Source: Ignavibacteria bacterium
GTDB taxonomy: Bacteria; Bacteroidota; Ignavibacteria; Tepidaquicellales; OLB5
Assembly: GCA_017303675.1 (NCBI GenBank)
Contig: JAFLBX010000002.1
Span: 496,001-560,000 of the forward strand
Length of the DNA stretch: 64,000 nucleotides
Direction: 5' to 3'
A program made the translations under genes and the position numbers. The notes beneath the pieces were generated by a model. The model did not search any database and was not told the origin of the DNA. It worked only from the letters and a program-made list of their open reading frames with translations. This document shows positions 44,265 through 55,800 of the stretch, piece by piece. The number at the start of each line of letters is the position of its first letter. Within the stretch, counting starts at the first letter, position 1.

Positions 44265-45785
44265 TTACGGAGTTTTCAGCAGATTTCTCTTCGCTGTTTC
44301 AACATTTTCAATAAGCTTCTTTACAGATGCTTCTGATTTGCTTAAGAATGTATTGGGGTAAACACCGATCCATATAATGAATATAAGCAATAGTGATGAT
44401 GCAAAGATCTCCCTGAAATTGAGATCAGGGATAGTTTTATTTTCTTCTTTGGTAATAGGTCCAAGTAAAACTCTCTGGTACATCCACAATAAATACACTG
44501 CGCTTAACACAACACCTGTTGTTGCCGCAATTGTGTAAGTATGATTATGTAGCAGCGGTGAGTTGAATGAACCGATAAGGATCATAAACTCACCTATAAA
44601 GCCGTTCAAACCGGGTAAACCGATTGATGAGAGAACTATTACCAGGAATAATGATCCGTAGATAGGAATAGTCTTAAGTATACCGCCGTAATCTGCTATT
44701 TCACGGGTATGCCGTCTGTCATATAAGAATCCGACGAACATAAACAGCGCGCCGGTTGAAAGTCCGTGGTTCACCATTTGAATTATCCCGCCCTGTATTG
44801 ATTCCACGGTCATAGCGGCAATGCCAAGCATTATAAAACCCATATGGCTGACAGATGAATACGCAACAAGCTTTTTGATATCCTTCTGCGCTATGCAAAC
44901 CATAGCACCGTAAATGATGCCAATTACACCAAGCAGTGCAAGCAGCCATGCATAAGATACGAAAATCAGCGGGAAAAGCTCCATTGAAAACCTTAACAGA
45001 CCGTAAGTACCCATTTTAAGCAGCACGGCTGCAAGGATGATACTTCCCGCAGTTGGCGCTTCAGTGTGAGCGTCCGGCAGCCACGTGTGGAACGGGAACA
45101 TCGGCACTTTGATGACAAAGCTAATTGCGAAGAAAATAAATAGCCATAGCTGAATCTTCTCAGGAATGTAAGGTGATACTTTCTTCAGCTCAAGATAATC
45201 GGTTGTAAATCTGCCGATCTGCGGCGTTAGATACTGCGATATCCAGATGATAGCCACAAGCATCAGCAGAGAGCCGAACATTGTATATAAAAAGAATTTT
45301 AAATTTGCGTAATATTTATTTTTACCTCCCCAGAACCCGATTATAAAGTACATCGGTATCAGTATCAATTCCCAGAACATGTAGAACAGGATGAGGTCGA
45401 GCGAAAGAAATACCCCGAATAAAGCTCCCATAAGCAACAGGAGCAGGAAGTAAAATTCTTTAACCCTTGTAGTAACAGAATTCCATACCCCCAGTATTGT
45501 TACCGGGAAGATGAATGCCGTAAGCATTACCATTAAAATAGAAATACCATCAACACCAAGCTGGTAGAATACATTGAATTCTTTTACCCACTGGTATCTT
45601 TCTATGAACTGGTAATCAGGGTTAGCAGCATTATACATTGAAAACAGGTATAATGAAAGCCCGAATACACCGCTTGAAATTACAAGCGAATAGATCTTAA
45701 TTAACTTTTCATTCTTTCCAAAAAACAGAATCGGAATCCCTAATACAATTGGCGCAAAGATCAGAATTGATAGAATATTGTTCAC
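44265..45785 (-). CDS. nuoM: NADH-quinone oxidoreductase subunit M
   Basis: 506 residues, the usual NuoM length. Blocks are FYMFWELILIPMYFIIGFWG, IKVPMFPFHTWLPDAHTEAPTAGSIILAAVLLKMGTYGLLR, QKDIKKLVAYSSVSHMGFIMLG and NGFIGEFMILIG, carrying the proton-path lysines and glutamate. Starts with GTG. It sits alone next to an antiporter gene, away from nuoL, nuoK and nuoN. Confidence 0.95.
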   Translation of the reverse strand: MNNILSILIFAPIVLGIPILFFGKNEKLIKIYSLVISSGVFGLSLYLFSMYNAANPDYQFIERYQWVKEFNVFYQLGVDGISILMVMLTAFIFPVTILGVWNSVTTRVKEFYFLLLLLMGALFGVFLSLDLILFYMFWELILIPMYFIIGFWGGKNKYYANLKFFLYTMFGSLLMLVAIIWISQYLTPQIGRFTTDYLELKKVSPYIPEKIQLWLFIFFAISFVIKVPMFPFHTWLPDAHTEAPTAGSIILAAVLLKMGTYGLLRFSMELFPLIFVSYAWLLALLGVIGIIYGAMVCIAQKDIKKLVAYSSVSHMGFIMLGIAAMTVESIQGGIIQMVNHGLSTGALFMFVGFLYDRRHTREIADYGGILKTIPIYGSLFLVIVLSSIGLPGLNGFIGEFMILIGSFNSPLLHNHTYTIAATTGVVLSAVYLLWMYQRVLLGPITKEENKTIPDLNFREIFASSLLLIFIIWIGVYPNTFLSKSEASVKKLIENVETAKRNLLKTP

Positions 45786-45858
45786 CTGGTTATAAATTTA
45801 AAATTTTAATGTTTACTTTTTCTGTTGAAATAAATATTTTTCCTGTAATCTGAATAAC

Positions 45859-47223
45859 TTACTTTTTGTGATTTTCGTGAAACAGCTTCAGGCGTTCTTC
45901 AAGCTCAGGAAGCTGTGAATCATGGACCAATGATACACATGCCCTTATCCCCTCAGTCCGCAGGCTGCCGGTATTGCTGAGTGATATTGCGCTTATACCG
46001 TAATACAATAGCTCTTCGAGCAGCTGCTCACCTGTTAAGCCATCATAGGCAACTGTGAAATAAAATCCATCAGCTATAGGATCTCCGTCATCATGATCAT
46101 AAACTATCCTGAAACCGTTGACAAGGAACATCTTTTTCATTTTGCCGGCGCGGTGACCGTATATCTTAACTTCCTTCACAAAATCATGATCGCCGTCATT
46201 TACAGCCTTAAGCAATGCTGCAAGCGCATATTGTGTGGAGTGTGTTACTCCCGCGCTTACGGAGTAAGCCGAGCCGTATATCATAGTATGCCCGAAGTTT
46301 GCGCTGCTGAAATATCTGAGCAGGTCAGGATATTCACGGTTGAACAGGCTGTTTGAAATTATTATACAGCCGATACGCTGACCGGCGTAAGAAAATATCT
46401 TTGAGCCTGATACAAGTATCATGTAATTATCGCAATACTTTGCAACTGTTGGCTGATGAGGTTCCAAACCGGGCTTTGAATAATCCTTACGGAAATCCAT
46501 ATTAAAATATGCCAGGTCTTCTATGGGAATAACATCATACTTTTTGCAAAGCTCGCCTATTATCTGAAGCTCTTTTGCGGTAAAACAAATCCATGAAGGA
46601 TTGTTAGGATTTGAATACAACAGGCAGGAAATATTTCCCTGTTTTAATTTTGCCTCAAGGGCTTCGCGCAGCTTTTCACCGCGGAATTTATAAACATCGA
46701 TATTAGTCTGGTTTATTCCCAGCACCTTAAGCTGCATTTTATGCACCGGGAAACCCGGGTCTAAAAAAAGCACTGTATCTTTGTTCTTATCTGCCCTTGC
46801 AAGTGTTAAAAATGTTACAAAGCTTCCGCTGGTTGAGCCTGTGCAGGGAATGCATGATCTTTCCTGCACATCAACATCAAGGAATAACTTTATGAACCTA
46901 GAAATTTCGCGTTTTAATTCCGTGATGCCTTCGATTTCAGGATAAGCGTTTGCCACTCCCCTTTTTAGCGCTTCAATTTCGGCATCAATGCCTATCTTAG
47001 AAGCAGGAAGCCCGGGAACGCCCATTTCCATTCTAATGAATTTTTTGCCGCTTGCTTTTTCTATTTGATTTATAAGGGTTCTTATTTCTCTGATTGATGC
47101 TTTGCCTACATTCGGCAGTTTTGATTCTTCGATCTTCTGTTTAACTATATTAAAGTCTATAGGAGTGTTAATCCGTATATCTGACGAAGTTTGTAACAGA
47201 GTATTTTCGAGTACTTCTTTCAC
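45859..47223 (-). CDS. PLP-dependent class I/II aminotransferase
   Basis: 454 residues. Fold-type I landmarks are the TGSTSGSF phosphate-binding loop (128-135), SNPNNPSW (204-211), D236 in PIEDLAY, the Schiff-base lysine K275 in SGSKIFSYAGQRIG, and R283. It starts with GTG. The N-terminal 60 residues are longer than in typical aspartate aminotransferases. Substrate not predictable; it could act in amino-acid or cofactor metabolism. It stands between nuoM and an aldehyde dehydrogenase gene, each separated by a gap. Confidence 0.78.
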   Translation of the reverse strand: MKEVLENTLLQTSSDIRINTPIDFNIVKQKIEESKLPNVGKASIREIRTLINQIEKASGKKFIRMEMGVPGLPASKIGIDAEIEALKRGVANAYPEIEGITELKREISRFIKLFLDVDVQERSCIPCTGSTSGSFVTFLTLARADKNKDTVLFLDPGFPVHKMQLKVLGINQTNIDVYKFRGEKLREALEAKLKQGNISCLLYSNPNNPSWICFTAKELQIIGELCKKYDVIPIEDLAYFNMDFRKDYSKPGLEPHQPTVAKYCDNYMILVSGSKIFSYAGQRIGCIIISNSLFNREYPDLLRYFSSANFGHTMIYGSAYSVSAGVTHSTQYALAALLKAVNDGDHDFVKEVKIYGHRAGKMKKMFLVNGFRIVYDHDDGDPIADGFYFTVAYDGLTGEQLLEELLYYGISAISLSNTGSLRTEGIRACVSLVHDSQLPELEERLKLFHENHKK

Positions 47224-47349
47224 TTTTATATATGTCTATAAGACAAGTATTTTATTGTATTTGGGTTATAATTTATTAACAAACTTAACCAAAAAATGCG
47301 TTTTATTCAATAAATAAAGGAGTGACAATAATGATTATTCTATTTATTA

Positions 47350-47382
47350 AAAAAGGCAACCCGATTGAGTTGCCTTTAATTT
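47350..47382 (-). terminator. Terminator after aldehyde dehydrogenase gene
   Basis: Stem AAAGGCAAC / GTTGCCTTT with an 8-nt loop; on the minus strand a T run follows. Just past the stop of the leftward gene at 47404. Confidence 0.85.
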
Positions 47383-47403
47383 ATTTTAACCGTTTCACAC
47401 AAA

Positions 47404-48894
47404 TCAATCCTGCGGCACTGTAACATTGTACCAGAACTTCTTCTTCCGGTCAAGCACTTCATCAATGTGAATATGTTTAACTTCAGTATAAGCCTTCAGG
47501 CCTTCAATGCCAAGCTCTCTGCCAATACCGGATTGTTTATATCCGCCAAAAGGCGCTTTATCATTAAGTATATGCCATTCGTTGACCCATACAGTTCCCG
47601 CTCTCAGTTGTTTAGCAACGTTTAGCGCGCGGTCGTTATCACGTGACCATACACCGCCTGCGAGTCCGAAGCTTGATGCATTTGCAATACGAATTGCGTC
47701 GTTTTCATTATCAGCTTTTATTACAGCAAGTACGGGTCCGAATATTTCTTCCTGTGCAATTCTCATATCATTATTTACATCAGCAAAGAGTGTTGGCTCA
47801 ACATAACATCCCTGTTCGAATCCTTTAGGTACTCCACCCCCGTAAACCAGCTTCGCGCCTTCTTTTTTCCCTATTTCAATATATTCCAATACACGCTTTT
47901 GCTGTTTTTCACTTACCATCGGACCGATATCAGTATCTTTATCCATCGGGTTGCCGATCTTCATTTTGGCAAGCTTAGCTTTCAGCCTTTCAACAACTTC
48001 ATCGTAATTTTTATTTGTTAAAATTAATCGTGAACCTGCCACGCAGCATTGACCGTTATGGAAATATCCCGCGTATGCTGAACCGTCTATTGCAAGATCA
48101 AGATCCGCATCATCCAGTATAATGCTGGCTGATTTTCCGCCAAGCTCAAGTGTAACACTTTTCATTGTTGCTGAAGCAAGCGACATAACTTTTCTGCCAA
48201 TTTCAGTTGAGCCTGTAAAAGCGACTTTATCAACCATCGGGTTAGTTACCATTTCTTCGCCAACTTCAGCATCGCCTGTAATTATATTCACAACGCCTTT
48301 GGGCAGATCGGTTGAGTCAATTATCTTTGCAAGCTCAAGCGCGCTTACTGATGTTTCAGGCGCGGGTTTAAGTACTATTGTGCAGCCTGCGGCAAGTGCG
48401 GGACCTATCTTCCACATTGCCATCTGCAGCGGGAAGTTCCACGGTATAATAGCCGAAACAACTCCAACAGGTTCGCGCACCAATAGATTCTTGCTCACAC
48501 CTTCCTTTGAAATATCGAGTGTTTCGTTAAGATCTGTAAGCGCAAGCTTTGCAAATGTACTTGCCGCGCGGTATGTAAGAAACATATCGTCCTTTGATTT
48601 TTTGTAAGTTGAGCCTGATTCCTTTATTTCAAGCTCCTGCAGCATTGCGGAGTTTTCTTTTATCTTATCTGCAATTTGTTTTAAGATCGCGCTGCGTTCT
48701 TCATTTGATTTGCCTGACCATATACCGCTATCAAAGGCATTGCGTGCAGCTTTTACAGCAAGTTTGGTATCTTCAACAGTTGATTTAGCAAGCTTCGCGA
48801 AAACGCTTTTATCGTACGGGTTCACTGCATCCATGGTTCCGTTATCAGAGGCATTTCTGAACTCACCGTTTATGTAAATTTTGTATTCGAGCAT
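47404..48894 (-). CDS. Aldehyde dehydrogenase, long class
   Basis: 496 residues, the normal length for ALDH1/2-type or betaine-aldehyde-type enzymes. Landmarks are PWNF (N153), LKPAPE (K176), LELGGK (E250), the GQCCVAG nucleophile (C284) and PFGGYKQSGIGRELG near the C-terminus. NAD(P)+-dependent oxidation of an aldehyde; substrate unresolved. Distinct from, and longer than, the ALDH at 33.6-35.0 kb. No co-directional partner is close. Confidence 0.87.
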   Translation of the reverse strand: MLEYKIYINGEFRNASDNGTMDAVNPYDKSVFAKLAKSTVEDTKLAVKAARNAFDSGIWSGKSNEERSAILKQIADKIKENSAMLQELEIKESGSTYKKSKDDMFLTYRAASTFAKLALTDLNETLDISKEGVSKNLLVREPVGVVSAIIPWNFPLQMAMWKIGPALAAGCTIVLKPAPETSVSALELAKIIDSTDLPKGVVNIITGDAEVGEEMVTNPMVDKVAFTGSTEIGRKVMSLASATMKSVTLELGGKSASIILDDADLDLAIDGSAYAGYFHNGQCCVAGSRLILTNKNYDEVVERLKAKLAKMKIGNPMDKDTDIGPMVSEKQQKRVLEYIEIGKKEGAKLVYGGGVPKGFEQGCYVEPTLFADVNNDMRIAQEEIFGPVLAVIKADNENDAIRIANASSFGLAGGVWSRDNDRALNVAKQLRAGTVWVNEWHILNDKAPFGGYKQSGIGRELGIEGLKAYTEVKHIHIDEVLDRKKKFWYNVTVPQD

Positions 48895-49037
48895 TAAGTT
48901 ATGTTTATGTTTTTAATTAATAAAAATTTCGTGATAAATTTTCAGAATCAGTAAAGCTATACATTATCCTTTAAATTTGAATTGACAAATTTAGAAATTT
49001 TGAAATTTGGGTTTTGACATTTGACATTGAAGAACAA

Positions 49038-49060
49038 GATCCTTCACTTCGTTCAGGATC
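49038..49060. repeat. Short dispersed palindromic repeat, class I copy 4
   Basis: Core CCTTCACTTCGTTCAGG with GAT and ATC arms, identical in its core to the copy at 14029. Lies just beyond the stop codon of the HNH gene. Confidence 0.7.
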
Positions 49061-49065
49061 GGGAG

Positions 49066-49557
49066 TTAATTCATATACAAATACGGTTTCCAGTCGTCAT
49101 CTACCCTGCCGACGAAGTGTTTCATGAATGTAATATGAGAAGGACGCGTAGGTTTTTTGAATAGCTGCATTTTAGCATCTTCGGGTGAGCGGTCACCTTT
49201 TTTATTGTTGCACTTTACGCAGGCAGTAACAAGGTTCTCCCATGTATCATCACCGCCTTTTGATTTCGGAACAATATGATCAATTGTCAGCGGAAGATCA
49301 TGCCTCTGGCAGTACATGCATTTATGCCCATCCCTGCGAAGAATATTTTTTCTTGAAAGAACGATCTTTTTGTAAGGAACTTTTATATATATTCTGAGCC
49401 TTACAATTGTCGGAAACGGAAGCTCTGTATTCACTGAATAAACTTTTTTGGAATCTTTAGCTGATATGAGCTCAGCCTTTCCCAGAAAGATAAGCACTAC
49501 TGCTCTTTGAACATTACAAATACTCATAGCTTCATAGTTCTGGTTCAGCACCAGCAC
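49066..49557 (-). CDS. HNH endonuclease
   Basis: 163 residues from a GTG. The C-terminal HNH module is complete: CMYC and CVKC zinc pairs, LTIDHIVPKSKGG (D-H) and NLVTACVKCNNKKGDRSP. The N-terminal domain LVLNQNYEAMSICNVQRAVVLIFLGKAELI is the partner domain common in this family. The frame continues upstream without a stop to 49674 and reads protein-like (EERTYDFESDHAFEF), but contains no ATG, so the true start may be earlier and non-canonical (ATT at 49674). Possibly a housekeeping HNH protein; role unknown. Confidence 0.82.
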   Translation of the reverse strand: MLVLNQNYEAMSICNVQRAVVLIFLGKAELISAKDSKKVYSVNTELPFPTIVRLRIYIKVPYKKIVLSRKNILRRDGHKCMYCQRHDLPLTIDHIVPKSKGGDDTWENLVTACVKCNNKKGDRSPEDAKMQLFKKPTRPSHITFMKHFVGRVDDDWKPYLYMN

Positions 49558-49889
49558 TTTGCCGCTTAATTTGCCGTTAGTATACGGCTGTTCCCAGGGG
49601 TCACTGAATTCAAATGCATGGTCTGATTCGAAGTCGTACGTCCTTTCTTCAAAACTGTTATGATTCTTTGTAATTTAGATATTCATAAAAATAGCATTTT
49701 TACCGAAAATAAGCAAGGGAGGCTGTTTAATTTAAAAAATGACAAAATTTATCATTTAAAAATTTTGGTATTGCATTATTTGAGTTCAAAACCTAAAATT
49801 ACGTAATTACAAACTAAAAATGCCTATGAAGCAATAATTACGGTTTTAAATCTTAGAGTAAATTATTGTTAAAATATAAAACCAATTAC

Positions 49890-52800
49890 ATGAAGTTTCT
49901 GTTTGCTGCAGTTTTGTTTATCGTTATATTCAGCTCAGCAAATGATACTTTCGCTCAGGGCAGGGATAGAAGTAAGTTCCAGATCGGATTCATAGATACA
50001 TCAGGCTCTTACCTGGATACCTCACTAATAAGCGATACAACTAAGATCAGGGGTCCGATTGACTCGACTGCAAGGGTTAATAATTTCAAATTTGAAAAAA
50101 CTGAAGACCCGGTACCGGAATACGGCGATTGGCGCTCTCCCCTCTTATTATACGGCTCTCAGCTTGAACGTTATGATATAAAATTCGATTCACTCAATAA
50201 TGTTGTAATTACCCAAACACTGGATGGCGAACAGCTTAAAGTTCCGCTTGTGCTGCCGCTTGAAAAATACCTCGAGCTCAGAAGCCGGTTAAACGTTAAA
50301 GACCAGTTCTACCGCCTTGTTACCGATACATATATAATTGAAACTGAAGATGACCTCGAGAAGCTTTTCAAGAATATAACTGAAATAACGATCCCGCTGC
50401 CATTTGCAACTGAAACAATATTCGGCCCCCCTACTATCAATTTAAAGATAAACGGTATCATTGATATTACAGCCTCATATCAAAAGAGTACCAATGACCT
50501 GCAGACAATTTTAAGCGAATCACAAAATCAGAATAATATCAATTTTAAGCAGGAAGTCCAGGTCACAACCAAAGGAACTGTTGGAGATAAGCTGACAGTA
50601 GATGCTGACTGGAACTCTCAGCGTACTTTTGAATTTGAAAACCAGCTTAAGTTAAAATATACCGGTTATCCTGATGAAGTAATTCAGAGCATTGAAGCAG
50701 GTAACGTTTCGCTGGAAACACGCTCAAACTTAATAGGTAGCACACAGGCATTATTTGGTGTCAAAGCTCAATTCAAATTGGGTCCGCTTACACTTACAAC
50801 AATTGCATCACAGAAAAAATCAGAAAAGAAAGAAGTTAACATCACCGGCGGTTCAGTTGAAACCCCATTTGATAAATCGATATACGATTACGCTGAAACC
50901 AACTACCTTCTTGATGAAAGATGGGGGCAGTATTTTACCAGTTACTATACAACGGGTATTACCCCGATTGATATAACACAAATTGAAGTATGGGTTTATG
51001 CTGAGCCTAACAATCCCAATAAAAGATCTGTATATGCAAACGATACTTTATGGCGCAGGCCGGTAGGCGGTTATGTTCTTCAGGATAGTACTACTGCAGA
51101 GCTTGGCCATACATTAATAGGAAATTTTGTAAAGCTTGATCCTTCAGAATTCACATATAACAGGTATGCCGGTTATATCACATTAAAAACACTGCAAGCG
51201 CTTGGCAAAGATGCTATTGCAGTAGCATATAAATACAATGGACCCGATGGCAATGATGTGCAGGTTGGTGATTTTTTAAATGATATTTCTCCAAGCGCGA
51301 AAGTTAAGCTGAGGCTGCTTAGATATGAAAACATGAAGCCGCCAGACCAGGACCCGAATTACAGCCGCCTGTGGGAAAGGATGCTTAAAAACATCTATCA
51401 CATTGATGCCAGAAATATTAAGAACGATCCTTCAAACCTGACTTTTAATATTTATTATACTGAGCCGGGTCTAACTCCAAATCCACAGTATAACGGGCAA
51501 ACAGCACCCATCAGCAACAGGTCATGGATGAACCTGACCGGCCTTGATTACAGAATTAATGGTCAGCCAAGTGACAGTATTCCTGCCGGTGATAATGCAT
51601 TTGACTTCTTCCCGGGCAATACTATAGATCTTGAAAATGGATTGATAATCTTTCCGTATTTAAGACCTTTTTCAACCGCTCTCAGAGATAAAGGCGTTGA
51701 AGAAACTTTCGTTGGCAGAAACGATACTATTTACACTTCATCAAAAACAACTGCACAAAGTGTAGGATATTTAAAGTTCACTTTAAAAGGAACAGCAAAA
51801 GGCGATGCTTCATCAAGATATTCACTCGGGTTCAACCTGGTTGAAGGTAGCGTAAAAGTGTTCAATGGTTCTGTTGAGCTTGCCCAGGGAATAGATTATT
51901 CCATAGATTACGCATTAGGCGAACTTGTGATAATTAATGCCAGCGCGCTTGTTGCGGGGGCAAACCTGAAGATCACATATGAAACCAACGACCTTTTCCA
52001 GCTTGCATCCAAAACTTTGCTGGGTACCAGGGCTGAGCTTCAGATAAATAAAACAAGCTATCTTGGCTTTACCCTTATTAACCTGAAACAGCAGACATTA
52101 AACAATAAGATAAGGATCGGCGAAGAGCCTACCAACAATACAATTATTGGATTCGATGCATCAACAGATATTAAGACCAACTTTTTAACTAAGCTGGTAA
52201 ATAAAATTCCGGGGTATAATACCAAAGAAGAATCAATACTTAATTTTAAAGGTGAAGTTGCATTTATGCTGCCTGACCCCAACACTTTAAAAAGTATTAT
52301 TCCCAGTGATAACGGCGAATCAGTTGCTTATATTGATGACTTCGAAGGTGTAAAAAAAGTTATACCCTTAGGTTTGAATCCCCTTTCATGGACATTGTCA
52401 TCAATTCCGTATGATGACAGGCTTGTTCCCGGAACATTTACTGATGAAGTAAGAGACAGCTTAATGAGCAGGAAACGCGGCAGGCTTAACTGGTATAATC
52501 TGCTTAACAATGTTCCAATACTCGAAGTATATCCGTTCAGAAGTGTTGCAAGCAACCAGAACCAGTCTTTAACCCCAATGGTGTTTGATATCAAGCCTGA
52601 TTCTGTAGGTCAGTATAATTATTTAAAATATAATGACTTTTTTGCAGAAGGTCCGGCTGAAAATAAATGGAGCGGTGTCTTTAAATTTATTAACTCATCA
52701 CAGACTAACTTAATTGATGAAAATATAAATTACATTGAAGTCTGGATGCAGGTAAACGGCGGAATTCCGATTGTTAGCGATTCAGCTAAAATGCTTATTG

Positions 52801-55800
52801 ACCTGGGAGCGATTTCTGAAAGGATCATTACTTCAAAAACAATGCCGCTTAATTCAACTGATCCCAACATTAATTATCACACTGAAGACAGGAACGGCAG
52901 CGGTCAATTGGATGTAGGTGAAGATAACGGTATTGACGGCCAGCCAAGCTCAGTTGAAGCGCAGTATTACCCTGATCTTGTAAGTGAAACAGGAGGTGAC
53001 CCAAGCCGTGATAATTATTCATGGGTCCAGGGTAGCACAAATTATTCAGGATTTAACGGAACAGAGCTTAACGCTACAAATTTAACCGAAGCAAAAAGAA
53101 TTGATACAGAAGACCTTAATAATAATGGTAACCTTGATCTTATAAATAATTATTTTGAATATGTAATTCCGCTTGATTCAAACTCGTTTAAAAATCACCC
53201 GTTCATAGCCGGCGGAGGAAATGCTGGCTGGTACCAGTTCATTATTCCGCTTGATGAATGGCATAGAACTGTTGGCGGAAGTCCCACTTTAACCAATATT
53301 CAGTATGCAAGGGTTTGGTTCAAGGGTTTTGAAACACAGACTCAGATTAAGATCGTTGATTTTAATTTAGTTGGTAACCAGTGGGTTAAGGAAAATAAAA
53401 ATGATACTACTTATACAGTATCAGTTGTAAATATAGAAGATAATCCTAACTACTACTCCCCCCCGGTTGATGGTTTAAGACAGCGTGACCAGACACAGGT
53501 AGATCAGAATGTGCTTTCAAACGAACAGTCAATGTCACTGGATGTTCAGAAGCTTCTGCCCGGACAGGATAAGTTTGTTTTCAAATCATTTAATACAAGG
53601 CCTCTTGATCTTGTAAATTACAAGATTTTTAAGCTATTCGTAAACGGTGACAGCTCATTTACATATACCAGTCCGAATGATTATGACGCAGCAGTTGTGG
53701 TAAGGATCGGTAATGATACATCGAATTACTATGAATACCGCGCTCCCATAAGACCTGATGTAAGGCCAATGACACCATGGAACGCTTTCAATGAAGTTAT
53801 AATCAATTTATCAGAATTAACTGCTATAAAACAAAAAGCTGATAGTACAGGTATCATTCATTACGAACCTGTTATAAACGGTCCCCCGGGCGCTTTTTAC
53901 GGAGTTATAGGAAGTCCTTCTATACGTGATATTAAACAAATATCTCTGGGTATTTATAATAACAATAATAATCCCATTGTGCCGAAGGAGCTTACCGGTT
54001 CAATCTGGTTTGATGAAATGAGGGTTATCCAGGCTAATGATGCAAGCGGGTATGCGTTTACTTTAAGTACCGGTTTAAAAATTGCTGATCTTGCAACTTT
54101 GAACTTCAGCTATAATAAAACTGATCCTAATTTCCATTCGCTTGAAACAAGCTTTGGCGGGTTAACGACAGCCAACAGCTGGGAATTTTCAGGAGTGGTT
54201 AATGCCCATAAAGTGCTCAATGCTTTGCTTTCAAAATATGTATCTGTCAAGTTCAAGGATTTCTTCACCCTGCCAATTTCATTTTCACACCAGGAAATTC
54301 TGGATAAGCCTAAATACCTGCCGGCAACTGATATTGATCTTGAAACAGCAGCAAATAACCGCTATGCACAGATACTTGCTGAAACCGGCAACCAGGAGCT
54401 TGCTGCTTATTACGCTGACCAGATCAGAGTTTCAGCGCAGACATTGAGGATAGCAAACAGGTTCTCTATAAGCGGTGCTAAGTTCACTTTCCCGGGCGAA
54501 AACTTTTTTGTTCAGCAGATACTTAACAAGATTGAAATTAATTTTGTTAGGAATTCTTACACAGAAAGAACCCCCACTCTTGAAAGCAAATATGCATGGG
54601 ATATGAACGGTTCTGTTGGATTAAGTTCAGACTTGGATTTAATGAATACCCTGAATCTTAAGATAGGAAAATTCCTTCCGTTTGGTGAAGAGTTCAGCCA
54701 GGCCAGAATGTATTTCTTTTTCCCATTCATGCCGCTTGCTCCCCTATTCACTAATAACATTTCGCTTTCCGGAAGCTTTAACAGAAGGCGCGGTGATGAA
54801 AAGTTAAGATCAAGCTTTGAAAACAGCCCGACATCAAGGCAATTTGATGCTAACAGGGGCTTTACTATGAACTGGAAGTTCATTGAGAACTGGATCGTTG
54901 ACCTGCAGGGCGATTATTCTTTCCGTTCAGGCAGCGACCTCACATATCTTGAAACACTTAATGATTCAGCAAGAACACAGCGTCCAAATACTGAAATTTT
55001 CGATGACATTTTCTTTAATAACGGACTTATTAACTGGGGTAAAGATCTTGATTACTCTCAAACTGTTTCTTTTAATCCAAGGTTCAACATTCCCGGCTTA
55101 AGGGATTTCATTGACCTCACTGGGAGCTACCGCGTTATTTACGGATGGCGTGCTTCCAATTTCAACAATGCACAGGGAAGCAATGTTGGATATAACACCG
55201 ATATGCAGGCAACGGCTTTTGTAAAGCTTAAGAATCTGTTTAATATCTTCAGCTCAACAAACAAAATTATGGGTGGCTCAGGCAAAGGTTTCCAGCAGCA
55301 GGACCCCGCTGATCTGTTAAAAATACTTAAAACTTTTTTACCTGACCAGGTTTCAGTAACATATGCGCAGACCAAACAGCTTCAGAATCCCGCGATACAA
55401 GGCAGACCCGGTTTTGGTAATTTCTGGATGCAGTTCAATTCCAAAGAAAACCTTGGTCCATCCAGAATGTACCAGCTTGGTTGGGAAACTGACCCGGGCA
55501 GAAGAATTCCGCTCACAAACCTGGTTGATAACCTGAATCTGAATACAACATATACATTCAATACGTTTATTAACCCGATCTTCCCGGACAATTTGAAGAT
55601 TAATTTTACTTATAAGACCGGAACGGGTACGATCAGCGCATTAACATATAATACCGATTCACTTGGATTCCTTGGCACACCTGTAAACTCATCTGAGAAC
55701 AGGACAATTACAAGACCCAGTTTTTTTGTAAGCCTTGGAACAGTTGCAGATAAACTGGGAATTCCGACAGGTCTGGATACTTTAAGCCCGGCAAAGTTCT

